Shown: positions 25,981 to 36,190 of the stretch, piece by piece
How positions within the stretch are numbered: position 1 is the first letter of the stretch
Layout of the letters: the number at the start of each line of letters is the position of its first letter
From: MVYY01 sp012517575
GTDB lineage: Bacteria > Bacteroidota > Bacteroidia > Bacteroidales > Paludibacteraceae
DNA: 52,741 nt
NCBI GenBank assembly: GCA_031629035.1
Contig: JAVLUG010000015.1
Span: 1 to 52,741, forward strand
Direction: 5' to 3'
Notes under the pieces: generated by a model
Seen by the model: the letters and a program-made list of their open reading frames with translations, nothing else
What the model was told of the DNA's origin: nothing
Database searches by the model: none
Program-made: the position numbers and the translations under genes

Positions 25981-27387
25981 TTATTTCGTCAAATTTATAT
26001 TTTCTTTATTTCTAAGTTCAAAGGTTTTGGTTGTAACCTTATCTTCCATTTCAGAAATTTCCTTTTCCAAAGTCAGAATTTTTGGCGACAATTCACTCCG
26101 ACTTTCTTCCTGCTGACTGTATAGCAGTCTCAATTGCTCCAACTGAATTCTTTTTTGATTAAGCTGAGAATTTAAATCCTTAAGTTCATTCCACAATTTA
26201 CGCGTTTCTTCTTTTTTAAACTGCTCTATATCAGTATAAACTACAGAATCGTTCACAACAAACAGAATTTTATGAATAGACTCTTCAACCTTGTCTGATG
26301 TTTGAGAAAGTGTATCTTTATTAAGATTTTTGGCTTTTTTGAATTGTAATAGCTGTGCTGATTTTCTTATATAATCGGAATCTTCAGACTGAATAATGGT
26401 TTTTTTTGTGTTTGGAACAAAAGAAAAAATGATCACTTTCCCTTCAGGCTGAAAACGATCAGTAGCGAACCATCCAACTTGATGAATATCATCGACAACC
26501 ATCATATAGTCATTATAAATTGAATTATAGGGCATCCCAATATTTTCCGGTTGAAAATAAGTGTTGGTTTCAGGACGAAAACGTGAAATAAACAAATCAT
26601 AACCTCCGATAGAATTTTCACCATCTGAAGCAAAATATATTGTTATGCCGTCGGATAGTAAAAAAGGATAATTTTCGTTGGCTTTTGTGTTGATCACATC
26701 GGAAACCGATTCGGGCTTTGACCAATCATCCAAGAGTTTGTATGAAGTGAAAATATCCATTTGACTGTGAACAGAATCAGAAAATAACTTTCTATCCTGA
26801 CGTTGCGTAATATAAGTTATTTTGAAATCCTTTTTTTTGCCAATTTTCAAAGGTTTTGCCGATAACGATCCCAAATCTTTACTGAACTTGTAAAATTCCA
26901 AAAAATGTTCTTTATTTACCACAACGCTATCGATAATTTGAATGTCGTCCACTCTTTGAATCATTTTTTCAGCAAGCTCTGCTTTCTTTTTTGCTTTCTG
27001 TATTAATGAAAATTCTTTGTCCGTCTCCCTAATGGTTTTGAGATATTCATCATAGGCTGCCACTGATTGGGAAAATCGGTAAGTTTTCATGTACAATTCT
27101 CCCAAATATTTATTTGTCAACGGAAATCGATTTCTCGAAAGTTCAAAATGTTTAATGGCATTTTCGTCGTCTTTCAATTCGTAGCAGCAGCGTGCGAACC
27201 GATAATTGTACAAAGCATCTTTAGGTCGTTTTTCCAATAATACTTTATAGGCATCGCGTGCTTTCTGAAACTGATTTTGCTGAAAAAGTCGGTCTGCTTC
27301 GGCAGCTGTTTGACCGAATATTGAGACAGTGAAAAATAACAATGTAGAAATCAAAGAAATTTTTGAACGCATGACAAATATTTTCAA
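25981..27387 (-). CDS. TPR and PD40-type beta-propeller protein with C-terminal coiled coil
   Basis: A 468-aa protein. A signal peptide (ends near IFGQ) is followed by TPR-like repeats (residues 30-150), a WD40-like PD40 segment (about 235-330: LSDGITIYFASDGENSIGGY, then NIGMPYNSIYNDYMMVVDDI) and a coiled coil (about 395-465). This layout recalls envelope proteins of Bacteroidota that also carry an OmpA-like domain, but no such domain is present. Likely periplasmic; function unknown. The alternative start at the internal Met6 (MRSKISLI) is equally possible. Confidence 0.7.
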   Translation of the reverse strand: MKIFVMRSKISLISTLLFFTVSIFGQTAAEADRLFQQNQFQKARDAYKVLLEKRPKDALYNYRFARCCYELKDDENAIKHFELSRNRFPLTNKYLGELYMKTYRFSQSVAAYDEYLKTIRETDKEFSLIQKAKKKAELAEKMIQRVDDIQIIDSVVVNKEHFLEFYKFSKDLGSLSAKPLKIGKKKDFKITYITQRQDRKLFSDSVHSQMDIFTSYKLLDDWSKPESVSDVINTKANENYPFLLSDGITIYFASDGENSIGGYDLFISRFRPETNTYFQPENIGMPYNSIYNDYMMVVDDIHQVGWFATDRFQPEGKVIIFSFVPNTKKTIIQSEDSDYIRKSAQLLQFKKAKNLNKDTLSQTSDKVEESIHKILFVVNDSVVYTDIEQFKKEETRKLWNELKDLNSQLNQKRIQLEQLRLLYSQQEESRSELSPKILTLEKEISEMEDKVTTKTFELRNKENINLTK

Positions 27388-27449
27388 ATTATATAATCTA
27401 CTGTATTTGAATAAATTGAATTAATTATTTTATATAAATACTTTAAGAA

Positions 27450-30146
27450 TTAAAAATTCGTGTTTTTGGAAGCATTTTCAATTAGTTTGTTGGCTTGGAT
27501 TTCCGCATCTGCATTTAGCTTATCGGCTTGTTTGCGGGCTTCGTCCACAAGTTTGCGGGCAGATTGTTCGGCAACTTTTTTAGCAATCGGATTGGACGCT
27601 TTTTCCACCAATTCGTTGCCTCTCAAAGTAGCCTCTTCAATTAGTTTATCACCGGCATTTTTGGCTTCCAACCTAATTTTGTCTGCTTGTTCCTGTGCTT
27701 TTTTTAATGCAGCTTCTCTTTGCAGTCGTGCCTTTTCGATGGCTTCCTTTTTAGCTGCATCTACTTGTGCGTTAACTTCTTCTTTAATTTTTGTTTTTGT
27801 TTCCTCTACAGCTTCGTTTATGGTGCTCAACATATCCAATTTCACCTTTGGTTTATCGTAAGTTCCGCCAATTACAACATTAAAGTTTGAAAAACGCCCT
27901 GCATTCAGTTGATCCGGTAACTGAACAATTCCTTTAAAATCGAGCGATTTATCCAAACCCATAGAACCACCCAAATTCATTTTAATGTTGCCCAATTTTA
28001 TGTCGAAAGGCCTGGTAAACAATTTCCCGTTCGATATTTCGAAGTTGACAGCAAGGTCTTTTAACGACGGATTGCTTAATTCCGGTTTTTTGAGACCCGA
28101 AGCCAATGCCGACAATGCCGGAACATCTTTTAACGCAACTGACGAAGTTGAAAATTTTCCGTTGGCTTTTAATGAATTCAAATTCAAACTCATATCTTTA
28201 TTCAATAAAGTATTCATTGACAATGAAGTAGAAAAATTTCCGGAAGCTTTTTCGAAAAAAGGAACAAACTTTTGAAATGAACCAATCTGCGAAAAAATTT
28301 GATTAAAAACCACATTTTTTATGTTCAAATTAATATCGGCATAGGGTTTGGAAACATCGGCTGTACTATACAGTCCATTTGCCAATAATGTCCCTCCAAA
28401 AGCCTCCAAATTGAGATTTTGAAATTTAATGTCGCCATTTTGTACCAAAAGTTTTCCCTGAATATTGGAAAAATTCATTTTGTCGTAAAGCAATTGTTTA
28501 AAAAATGCCTGGAGTGTGAAATCAATATTTTGAGGAATTACCAACAGTTCCTTTTTTTCATTTTTAGTTTCTGTTGGTTCGGTAAGGAAATCATTTACGT
28601 TCAGATAGTTAGATTGCAAATTCAATTGTCCTTTTAAAATTTTGTTTTTTAAGGCATAAGCCATGAAATTTTCGAGTTTTCCGTTGGCAGACAAATCATT
28701 TTTCCCAATTTTTAAATTGAAATCAGTCAAATTCACATATCGGTTATTAAATTTAATATTGGCCTGATTGACAGAAATATCCTGTGGAAAAGAACTTGTT
28801 TTGAGATAAATATTGTTGGCATCTATCTTGCCCTGAAATCCAAATTTATCGTACAAATTATTTTCCAGATAAGACATTTTACCCATCAGGCTCAAATCTA
28901 CATCAAGCAAGCCATTCAAACGCGTACCGGCTTCCAAAGGATAAAAAGATTTTACCATTCCCAAATCGATTCGTCCAATGGCTTTCGCGTGAATATCGGG
29001 ATCGGAAATAATAGAACTAATTTTAGCAGCAGCACTGAAGGTATTGCTTCCTAACGTTAAAGAAAATTTTGATAAATCAATTAAAGTACTATCGAGAGTA
29101 CCGCCGGGATTGAAAACCTGTAAGGCAAGCTGAATATTTTTAACTGATTCGGGTAAAGAGGGGTACTGAAACCAACCGTTATTTACCGATAAATTAACAT
29201 CAAATGCAGGGTATTCTTCGCCTTTCATCTGACCTTTCACAAAGCCACTTAAGCTTACTTTTCCACCTGTTTTCAAATCATTGAAAGAATTTGAATAAAT
29301 GGCAGGAATCATGGAAAGAATGGATTTAAAATCCACTTGATCGGCTATCAACTTAATATCCATATCAAAACCTTCGTCCAACATTTGTATCCATCCTTCA
29401 AAAGAAAAAGGAATAGCATTGATACGTGAAGCATTTTTACTGAAAGCAAATTTCATTTCGTTCAGATTGGCGTCAAAATCTACATTTAGTTCTGCATTGG
29501 CTTTTGATACGTAAGGAACACCATTCATCCAGAAGCTGATGGAATCAACGGTTGTTTGGGTAGAAAGTAACGAACTGTCGGCAGTTAAATCTCCGCTGGT
29601 ATGATGTTTCAGGTTACTGAGAATTGCTTTCATGTTGGCTTGCTCGTCCCAATAAGTAATATTGGCATTCCGAATATAAACATCCTTTAATTTTAAATGA
29701 AATTTCATGGCTGCGGTATCGGCTTTTTCTTCAGTCGTATCTTTCATAATATTCCAATTAGCCCTGCCATCTGCAAGGACATGGGCCATTATTTTAGGTT
29801 CAACCAGATTGATTTTTTGAATATCGTATCCTTTACCCGATAACAGACTTTTCAAGTTAATTACCGCCTCAATTTTATCAGCAGAAACCAATGTGTCTTT
29901 GGCAAAATCACCTTCTCCAATAACTTTTAATCCATTAATACTCACTGAAGCATTTGGAAAATGACGAATAAAACTTAATTGAACATTTTGAAAATCCACT
30001 TTTGCTGTCAACATTTTGTTGATTTGCGACTTCACCGCATTAAAAATCTTTCCCTGAAAGGCAAAAGGTAAAATCATCAAAAGTGCAAACAAAACAATGA
30101 CGATTGAAAAAATTATTCCTAAAATTCGTCCATTTTTCCTGTTCAT
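27450..30146 (-). CDS. AsmA family envelope protein
   Basis: An 898-aa protein with an N-terminal membrane anchor (residues 8-30), the AsmA N-terminal pattern (FNAVKSQINKMLTAKVDFQN, LSFIRHFPNASVSINGLKV) and a C-terminal AsmA-like region (about 640-780). AsmA-like proteins span the periplasm and are thought to move phospholipids to the outer membrane. Unusually the last about 125 residues form an Ala/Lys/Glu-rich amphipathic helix with repeated A(D/E)KL-type units. It has its own -7 box upstream. Confidence 0.88.
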   Translation of the reverse strand: MNRKNGRILGIIFSIVIVLFALLMILPFAFQGKIFNAVKSQINKMLTAKVDFQNVQLSFIRHFPNASVSINGLKVIGEGDFAKDTLVSADKIEAVINLKSLLSGKGYDIQKINLVEPKIMAHVLADGRANWNIMKDTTEEKADTAAMKFHLKLKDVYIRNANITYWDEQANMKAILSNLKHHTSGDLTADSSLLSTQTTVDSISFWMNGVPYVSKANAELNVDFDANLNEMKFAFSKNASRINAIPFSFEGWIQMLDEGFDMDIKLIADQVDFKSILSMIPAIYSNSFNDLKTGGKVSLSGFVKGQMKGEEYPAFDVNLSVNNGWFQYPSLPESVKNIQLALQVFNPGGTLDSTLIDLSKFSLTLGSNTFSAAAKISSIISDPDIHAKAIGRIDLGMVKSFYPLEAGTRLNGLLDVDLSLMGKMSYLENNLYDKFGFQGKIDANNIYLKTSSFPQDISVNQANIKFNNRYVNLTDFNLKIGKNDLSANGKLENFMAYALKNKILKGQLNLQSNYLNVNDFLTEPTETKNEKKELLVIPQNIDFTLQAFFKQLLYDKMNFSNIQGKLLVQNGDIKFQNLNLEAFGGTLLANGLYSTADVSKPYADINLNIKNVVFNQIFSQIGSFQKFVPFFEKASGNFSTSLSMNTLLNKDMSLNLNSLKANGKFSTSSVALKDVPALSALASGLKKPELSNPSLKDLAVNFEISNGKLFTRPFDIKLGNIKMNLGGSMGLDKSLDFKGIVQLPDQLNAGRFSNFNVVIGGTYDKPKVKLDMLSTINEAVEETKTKIKEEVNAQVDAAKKEAIEKARLQREAALKKAQEQADKIRLEAKNAGDKLIEEATLRGNELVEKASNPIAKKVAEQSARKLVDEARKQADKLNADAEIQANKLIENASKNTNF

Positions 30147-30174
30147 ATTGCTAAAATTTTAAAATTGTTCAAGA

Positions 30175-30182
30175 CAAAGGTA
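30175..30182 (-). promoter_or_regulatory. -7 box TACCTTTG for the AsmA-like gene
   Basis: An exact TAnnTTTG match on the minus strand, 29 bases before the start codon at 30146. Confidence 0.55.
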
Positions 30183-30252
30183 CAATAAACTGCCTAAAAA
30201 ATTAAAACTATTGTGTTTTTTCAATAATTTTTCTCGGGTACCGGAAAAACTC

Positions 30253-30260
30253 TAACTTTG
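30253..30260 (+). promoter_or_regulatory. -7 box TAACTTTG for the CDF transporter
   Basis: An exact TAnnTTTG match, 107 bases before the ATG. The leader (about 30267-30367) is AT-rich, with no clear riboswitch or hairpin. Confidence 0.5.
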
Positions 30261-30367
30261 CATTGTAAAAACAGTTGTAAAAAAAATTGTTTGACTTTTT
30301 TCATTGCAAAAAACGAACCATTTTTAATCTCGATTGTTTTTATTGAATTTTTTTACATTAACAAGAG

Positions 30368-31258
30368 ATGGAACATCAGCACCAGCATACTCATACACAT
30401 GGAGAAAGCAACATAAAAATTGCTTTTTTTCTTAATTTTGGATTTACTGTTTTGGAAATTGCAGGTGGAATTTTCACCAACAGTATTGCCATCATTTCCG
30501 ATGCCATACACGATATGGGCGATAGTCTTTCTTTAGGTTTAGCATGGTATTTCCAAAAAAAATCCACTAAAGAAAGTGATAAAAATTATACTTACGGTTA
30601 CAAAAGGTTTTCGTTATTGGGTGCCATTATCAATTCGATTATTTTGATTACGGGAAGTATTTTTGTCCTTTACGAAGCGATTCCGCGTCTATTACATCCC
30701 GAAACGACCAAAACACAAGGAATGATTGTTTTTGCAGTGATAGGAATTGTAGTAAACGGTTTGGCTGTTCTTCGCCTCAAAAAGGGAAATTCCCTCAACG
30801 AAAAGGTTGTGTCGCTTCACATGCTGGAGGATGTGCTGGGATGGGCTGCTATTCTGGTTGGTTCGTTGATTATGTATTTCTTTGATTTGCCGATAATTGA
30901 TCCTATTTTATCCGTTTTGATTACAATTTACATTTTGTTTCATGTTTTTCGCAATGTAAAGGAAAGTTTGCATATTCTTCTTCAAGGTTCGCCCGCGGAT
31001 ATTGATTCGGATAAAGTTTCCCAATTGCTCTTGTCGATTGAGAATGTTGAAGGTATCCACGATTTGCATATATGGTCTATCGATGGAAATTATAATATTC
31101 TAACTGTTCATGTTGTTCTGAAGCAACCTGTTACAATAGAAAAAACTGCAGAAATAAAGAATAAAATTCGCAAAGAGTTGCTTCAAGAAGGTATTGAACA
31201 CGCCACTATCGAATTTGAAACAACGGAAGAAAACTGCTCTTTGGAGCAATGTTGTTGA
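30368..31258 (+). CDS. Cation diffusion facilitator (CzcD/ZitB-like) metal transporter
   Basis: A 296-aa inner-membrane efflux transporter with six predicted membrane helices. A His-rich N-terminus (MEHQHQHTHTHGE) likely binds metal. The transport site is formed by SDAIHDMGDSL (helix II) and HMLEDVLGW (helix V), and a cytoplasmic dimerisation domain follows (about 205-285). It ends with a Cys cluster (ENCSLEQCC). Substrate is probably zinc or a similar divalent cation, exchanged for protons. It is convergent with the tRNA cluster. Confidence 0.93.
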   Translation: MEHQHQHTHTHGESNIKIAFFLNFGFTVLEIAGGIFTNSIAIISDAIHDMGDSLSLGLAWYFQKKSTKESDKNYTYGYKRFSLLGAIINSIILITGSIFVLYEAIPRLLHPETTKTQGMIVFAVIGIVVNGLAVLRLKKGNSLNEKVVSLHMLEDVLGWAAILVGSLIMYFFDLPIIDPILSVLITIYILFHVFRNVKESLHILLQGSPADIDSDKVSQLLLSIENVEGIHDLHIWSIDGNYNILTVHVVLKQPVTIEKTAEIKNKIRKELLQEGIEHATIEFETTEENCSLEQCC

Positions 31259-31333
31259 TTTTTTCAAAAAATACCCAATGTAAATTTTGCTTGGAAAGGC
31301 AAAAAGAAAAGAAGAATAAAATGATTTTCCCTG

Positions 31334-31417
31334 TGCGCAGAATGAGACTCGAACTCACACGCCGTAACCGGCACTACCCCCTCAAAGTAGCGCGTCTACC
31401 AATTCCGCCATCTGCGC
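31334..31417 (-). tRNA. tRNA-Leu (anticodon GAG)
   Basis: About 84 bases with a long variable arm, as in class II tRNAs. The acceptor arm is GCGCAGA/TCTGCGC with discriminator A, and the T arm contains GTTCGAGTC. The anticodon loop reads TT-GAG-GG, closed by CTACT/GGTAG with one G-U pair. CCA is not encoded. It is the last of three tRNA genes in a row. Confidence 0.92.
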
Positions 31418-31440
31418 CAGAAACAAAATGAAAACTTGTG

Positions 31441-31524
31441 TGCCCAAAACAGGACTCGAACCTGCACAGCCAAACGGCCACTAGTCCCTGAAACTAGCGC
31501 GTCTACCAATTCCGCCATTTGGGC
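31441..31524 (-). tRNA. tRNA-Leu (anticodon CAG)
   Basis: About 84 bases with long variable arm, acceptor GCCCAAA/TTTGGGC, anticodon arm CTAGT-TTCAGGG-ACTAG and T arm GGTTCGAGTCC. Its D-arm region is identical to that of the neighbouring tRNA-Leu(GAG). CCA is not encoded. Confidence 0.93.
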
Positions 31525-31558
31525 TTCATTCCATTTTCAAAATTGTGGGAAAATCTTG

Positions 31559-31631
<73 letters not shown>

Positions 31632-31882
31632 AAAATTTCTTTTTTTAGAAAAGCGGAGCAAAGATACTTTCTTTTTGCCAATTTGCAAAAACTTTCGCTC
31701 GAAAAATCTTGTTATTTTCAATGATATTTGCCATTAAGCTTTTGGATAATGATTCTTTTGCAGTTTTTTATGATTTATTCGGAATTCATTTGGTTTTAAC
31801 GTGCCTAATTGTTTCAATTGGTTACAAAATAAGAATACTTTATAAAAATCGGTTTGTAGAAAACAAAAAAAAATTTTTTATA

Positions 31883-31890
31883 TACATTTG
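31883..31890 (+). promoter_or_regulatory. -7 box TACATTTG for the M6 protease
   Basis: An exact TAnnTTTG match 76 bases before the ATG at 31967. It lies downstream of the longest possible start (31709), supporting the shorter protein. Confidence 0.55.
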
Positions 31891-31966
31891 TATCCATTTT
31901 TTCCATTTTCAAATTGATTTAAGTAAATTCATCGTTTTAAAATTTCTTTTATCTATCCTTATTTTT

Positions 31967-34834
31967 ATGAGAAAAAGATTTATTCCTGTTATTTTATTTA
32001 TTATAAGTTTTACTTTTCCTCAGTTTTCAAAAGCAATCCCTGCCTATCCTTTTCCGGTAAAGGTAATTCAGCCCGATGGCACTGAAATTTCTATTAAACT
32101 GAATGGAGACGAGTTTTTTCATTATCAAACCACTTTGGATGGTTATTTGATTACCAGAGACAAGGACGGGTTTTTCAAATACGGAAAATTAAGTAAAAAA
32201 AAGAAAATTGAACCTTCAAAATATCGTGTCAATAATATCGAAAAACGTACAAAGGAAGAAATTAATTTTGTCAAACAGCTTCCCAAATCGATAAATTTTT
32301 CGGAACAAAACCACTTGCACCGCCTGCAGCGAGCTTCGTCTGTAGCTGTTGCCGCTGATTCACAAAGTAGAGCTTATCCTTTGACTGGCAGTCCGAAATC
32401 ATTGGTTATTTTAGTGAATTTTTCAGACAATTCATTTACCATTAATTCTCCAAAAGAAGCTTTTACCAAGCTTTTGAATCAAAATGGATATTCCGAAAAT
32501 GGTTCTACCGGTTCGGCACGCGATTATTTTTACGACACTTCTACAGGAAAATTTAATCCAGAATTTGACGTGGTTGGACCTTATACTTTGCCCCAAACAA
32601 TAGGTTATTATGGTGAAAACGATAATGACGATATGGACAAGAATCCGCAGCAAATGATAATTGATGCATGTAGATTGGCCGATAATGATGGCGTTGACTT
32701 TAGTCAATACGATACTGACAAGGATGGATATGTCGATAATATTTTTGTCTATTATGCGGGCTACAATGAAGCAGAAGGAGCACCGGCAAATACAATATGG
32801 CCGCATCGCTGGACTTTGGCCAATTACAATACCAAATTCGATGGCGTTGTGGTTTTTGATTACGCCTGCTCTTCAGAGTTACGTTCCAGCAGAGGTTCAA
32901 ACATGTGCGGTATAGGCACTTTTTGTCATGAATTTGGACATGTTTTGGGATTACCTGATTATTATCCTACCGATGGAGGCACACATTTTACATTATCCTA
33001 TTGGAATATCATGGATGCCGGAGCTTATCTAAATGATGGTAAGACGCCTCCAACTTATTCGGCTTTCGATCGTTTTTTTCTAAATTGGCTTGCTCCAACC
33101 GAATTGAAAAGTTCGGAAAATTTTACGTTGCAACCTCTTACGTCGTCCAACAACGCTTATCTTATTTCAAAAGATGGCAATCATAATCTGAAAGGAAATG
33201 CACCCAATCCTACAGAATTTTTCATGTTGGAAAACAGACAAAATTCGGGTTGGGACACATATTTACCCGGGCATGGTTTACTTGTAACTCATATCAATTA
33301 CAATCAAAGCGATTGGGAAAACAATACGCCCAATAATGTGGCAGGAAAACTGGATTATGAAATTATTGAAGCTGACGGCATTGGTTCTGAATCTACTCTC
33401 TCCGGAGATCCTTTCCCCGGCAAAGAAAACGTTACAACCTGCTCATTGGTTTTAAGAGATGGCACAAAACTGATTAAATCTTTGAATAATATTACTGAAA
33501 ACAACAACAATGTTAATTTTTATTTTGTTGGTGAAGGAAAATATCCAATTATTACGTGGTTCAGTAATTTTTCTACATTTGAAACGGTACAAGGCACTCC
33601 ATCGGCTTTTCAAATTTTAAAAATTTCAGGTAAAAAACTGAAAGACAGTATTCAAATTGCTTTTACTGAAAACAAACATTTCGAAATGCGATTGGGAAAT
33701 GATTTTAGCGCAGAATGGACTAAGAATTTAATCCTTGCTCCTATTGATTCCGTAGTGGATACTACCCAAATTTTGGTACGTTACAATCCTACCGAACCGT
33801 CTTACCTTGATGTTCATAATGAAATAATTTCCATCACTTCTAAAGATGCAACGCCTATCTATTTGAGTTTACAGGGAAAATCAACAAGGCCTGTTTATGT
33901 TGTTCCACCTGTTGCTACTGAAGCGACCGACGTAACTATCAGTAGTTATGTGGCTCATTGGGAACCAGTAATAGATGCAACGGGATATTATTTCACTGCT
34001 TATTATATTTCCAACGAATCGTCTGAAACGACTGAAGGTTTTGACAATGGTTTGATTCCCTCATCGGGATGGACAATTACCGCTCAAGCTCTGAGTACGT
34101 CCACTTCTTACAGTGGAAAAGAAGTTCCGGCAATTCAATTTAAAAACTCCGGAGAAATGATTCAGACGGAAAAATACATGTTGCCAGCCATAAAATTATC
34201 TTTCTTCGTAAAATCTTTCTCAGGAAAAGGAGCACTTGTTGTTGAAGCCAAAAAAGAATCAGACGAGTGGATTACGGTTGATAATGTTTCAGTAAACACC
34301 AATCTCAACACCACCAAAACTTATACTTTTGATGAATCTGACAATTATACTCAATTTAGATTGACTTATCAAAAAGAAAGCGGGTATCTGATTATCGACG
34401 ATATTACAGTCGGATTTGCTAAAAAAATAAATTATAACGATAAAGATAAATGGATTACTTCAACGACGGATACAGTGATAAATTTACCTTCCGATTGCGA
34501 TTGTTATTATAAGATAAAAGCAAGCGACAAAACATTGAGAAATTCAGTTATTCTGTATGAAAACATCACCGATTTTTCCAATTTGATTTATGTGCATACC
34601 TTACCGGATACAGGCAAACAACTGAAAGCTTATGTAAACAGAGAAGACAAGACTGTAACCATAACTGTTCCCAATACCAATACGGTGGTAAGAATTTATG
34701 ATATTACGGGACGGCTCATTGTTACGGAAATTCCTCGTTACAACGAATTTACCATAGATGCTTTAAAAAGCAGAATACCGGGACAAATTTATATTATTGT
34801 TGCAGGAGACAGAACAGCAAAAATTCTGATGTAA
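31967..34834 (+). CDS. Secreted M6-family metalloprotease with type IX secretion tail
   Basis: The 955-aa product starts at the ATG at 31967, which is followed directly by a signal peptide (RKRFIPVILFIISFTFPQFS); the frame is open further upstream but there it codes for an unlikely hydrophobic leader. The zinc-binding motif HEFGH lies at residues 321-325 with the extended VLGLPDYY, typical of M6 peptidases. A fibronectin-like and jelly-roll-like region follows (about 640-830). The final about 75 residues (VRIYDITGRLIVTE, ending AKILM) match a type A type IX secretion sorting domain, so the protein should be exported across the outer membrane and anchored or released. Confidence 0.9.
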   Translation: MRKRFIPVILFIISFTFPQFSKAIPAYPFPVKVIQPDGTEISIKLNGDEFFHYQTTLDGYLITRDKDGFFKYGKLSKKKKIEPSKYRVNNIEKRTKEEINFVKQLPKSINFSEQNHLHRLQRASSVAVAADSQSRAYPLTGSPKSLVILVNFSDNSFTINSPKEAFTKLLNQNGYSENGSTGSARDYFYDTSTGKFNPEFDVVGPYTLPQTIGYYGENDNDDMDKNPQQMIIDACRLADNDGVDFSQYDTDKDGYVDNIFVYYAGYNEAEGAPANTIWPHRWTLANYNTKFDGVVVFDYACSSELRSSRGSNMCGIGTFCHEFGHVLGLPDYYPTDGGTHFTLSYWNIMDAGAYLNDGKTPPTYSAFDRFFLNWLAPTELKSSENFTLQPLTSSNNAYLISKDGNHNLKGNAPNPTEFFMLENRQNSGWDTYLPGHGLLVTHINYNQSDWENNTPNNVAGKLDYEIIEADGIGSESTLSGDPFPGKENVTTCSLVLRDGTKLIKSLNNITENNNNVNFYFVGEGKYPIITWFSNFSTFETVQGTPSAFQILKISGKKLKDSIQIAFTENKHFEMRLGNDFSAEWTKNLILAPIDSVVDTTQILVRYNPTEPSYLDVHNEIISITSKDATPIYLSLQGKSTRPVYVVPPVATEATDVTISSYVAHWEPVIDATGYYFTAYYISNESSETTEGFDNGLIPSSGWTITAQALSTSTSYSGKEVPAIQFKNSGEMIQTEKYMLPAIKLSFFVKSFSGKGALVVEAKKESDEWITVDNVSVNTNLNTTKTYTFDESDNYTQFRLTYQKESGYLIIDDITVGFAKKINYNDKDKWITSTTDTVINLPSDCDCYYKIKASDKTLRNSVILYENITDFSNLIYVHTLPDTGKQLKAYVNREDKTVTITVPNTNTVVRIYDITGRLIVTEIPRYNEFTIDALKSRIPGQIYIIVAGDRTAKILM

Positions 34835-34852
34835 AAATAACCCGAAACAGTC

Positions 34853-36172
34853 TTATAAAAATTTATTTGTTTTTTTCATGTCTTCCGAAAATTCTTTTAA
34901 ACGTTCGGCAAGAACTGGAATTTGCTCTTGTCGGACGAAGGAAACACAAACACGTAAACCATGATTGTCCTTGCTGCCTGTAATGGAAAGAGAAATCGCA
35001 CTGAGACCGTAATAAAGAAAATTTTTCATCAATTGGCTGCTCGTCATATTCGGATAAGCTACCGTAAAATAAAATCCATCTGCTAACTCATCATTATTTT
35101 CCTTGTAAACAATGTAAAATCCGTTTTTGAGGAATATTTCCTTCATTCTTTTAGCTTTTTCGGCATATTCTTTCAAAGCATCCAGAAAATTGATTTTCCC
35201 ATCATTCACTGCTTTTAACGTTGCTGCGAATGCATATTGAGCAGTGTGCGATGTACCAGCCGTCGTAGCGTATAGAGCGCCATAAGGAATAAAATGTCCC
35301 AAGACGTCACTGGTAAAATAGTTTTTAAGTTCCGGATAATGCCGGGTGCGCAATGATTCGGAAATAATCATCATTCCTATTCGTTGTCCGGCATAACTGA
35401 AAATTTTTGAAGCTGAAAGCAACAAGATATAATTATCAGTATAATGCGCTACTGTAGGTTGATATGGTGGCACACCGGGTTTAGAGTAATCCTTTCTGAA
35501 ATCCATGCCAAAATAAGCCAAATCTTCTACCACAATAACGTCATATTGAGTTGCCAATTCGCCTATAATTTGCAATTCTTCTTCTGTAAAATTGATCCAT
35601 GAAGGATTATTGGGTGAAGAATAAGTAATGGTGCAAATATCTCCTTCTTTTAAAAAAGCAGTTAAAGTTGAACGAAGTTTTTCACCTCTATTCTCAAGAA
35701 TATCAAATGATTTGAATGGTAGCCCCATGAGTTGAAGTTGCGATTTGTTTACCGGAAATCCTGGATCAATAAACAACGTACAGGGCTTGCTTTTGTTGGT
35801 ACGGGCAGCTGCCAGCAAAGCGGCAAAACTTCCCTGCATGGCTCCTACTGAAGGAATACAGTTCAAAGGAGTAACATCAATGTCCATGAATAACTTTGCA
35901 AAACGAGCTGTTTCGTTTTTCACAAAAGGAATTCCTTCAATATCGGGATAGAGTGCAGCCAAGCCCTTGTCCAATGCTTCCTTTTCTGCGTCAACAGTTG
36001 TTTGTAGCGGAGGAAGACCAGGCACTCCCATTTCCATATGAATAAATTCAACACCGGTTTTTTGTTCAATTTGGGCAACAAGCTTCCCCATTTCACGAAT
36101 GGAGAGTTTATTTATATCATCTTGTCCAAACTGCTTGAAAATCTCATCAACCAATTCTTTAGAAATAGCCAT
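34853..36172 (-). CDS. PLP-dependent aminotransferase, class I/II
   Basis: A 439-aa aminotransferase. Landmarks are YSSPNNPSW (substrate/PLP region), VVEDLAYFGMD and the Schiff-base Lys in LLSASKIFSYAGQRIG. It belongs with fold-type I aspartate/aromatic aminotransferase-like enzymes. It follows paaK by 18 bases, which suggests it supplies or consumes the keto acid whose CoA ester is handled by that ligase. The amino acid used is not evident from sequence. Confidence 0.88.
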   Translation of the reverse strand: MAISKELVDEIFKQFGQDDINKLSIREMGKLVAQIEQKTGVEFIHMEMGVPGLPPLQTTVDAEKEALDKGLAALYPDIEGIPFVKNETARFAKLFMDIDVTPLNCIPSVGAMQGSFAALLAAARTNKSKPCTLFIDPGFPVNKSQLQLMGLPFKSFDILENRGEKLRSTLTAFLKEGDICTITYSSPNNPSWINFTEEELQIIGELATQYDVIVVEDLAYFGMDFRKDYSKPGVPPYQPTVAHYTDNYILLLSASKIFSYAGQRIGMMIISESLRTRHYPELKNYFTSDVLGHFIPYGALYATTAGTSHTAQYAFAATLKAVNDGKINFLDALKEYAEKAKRMKEIFLKNGFYIVYKENNDELADGFYFTVAYPNMTSSQLMKNFLYYGLSAISLSITGSKDNHGLRVCVSFVRQEQIPVLAERLKEFSEDMKKTNKFL

Positions 36173-36190
36173 TTTTCTTTATTTAAAACT

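Noticed and set aside
31709..31966. Longer start for the M6 protease
   Set aside because: A TACATTTG promoter box and a proper signal peptide place the start at 31967; the upstream codons are AT-rich and leaderless.
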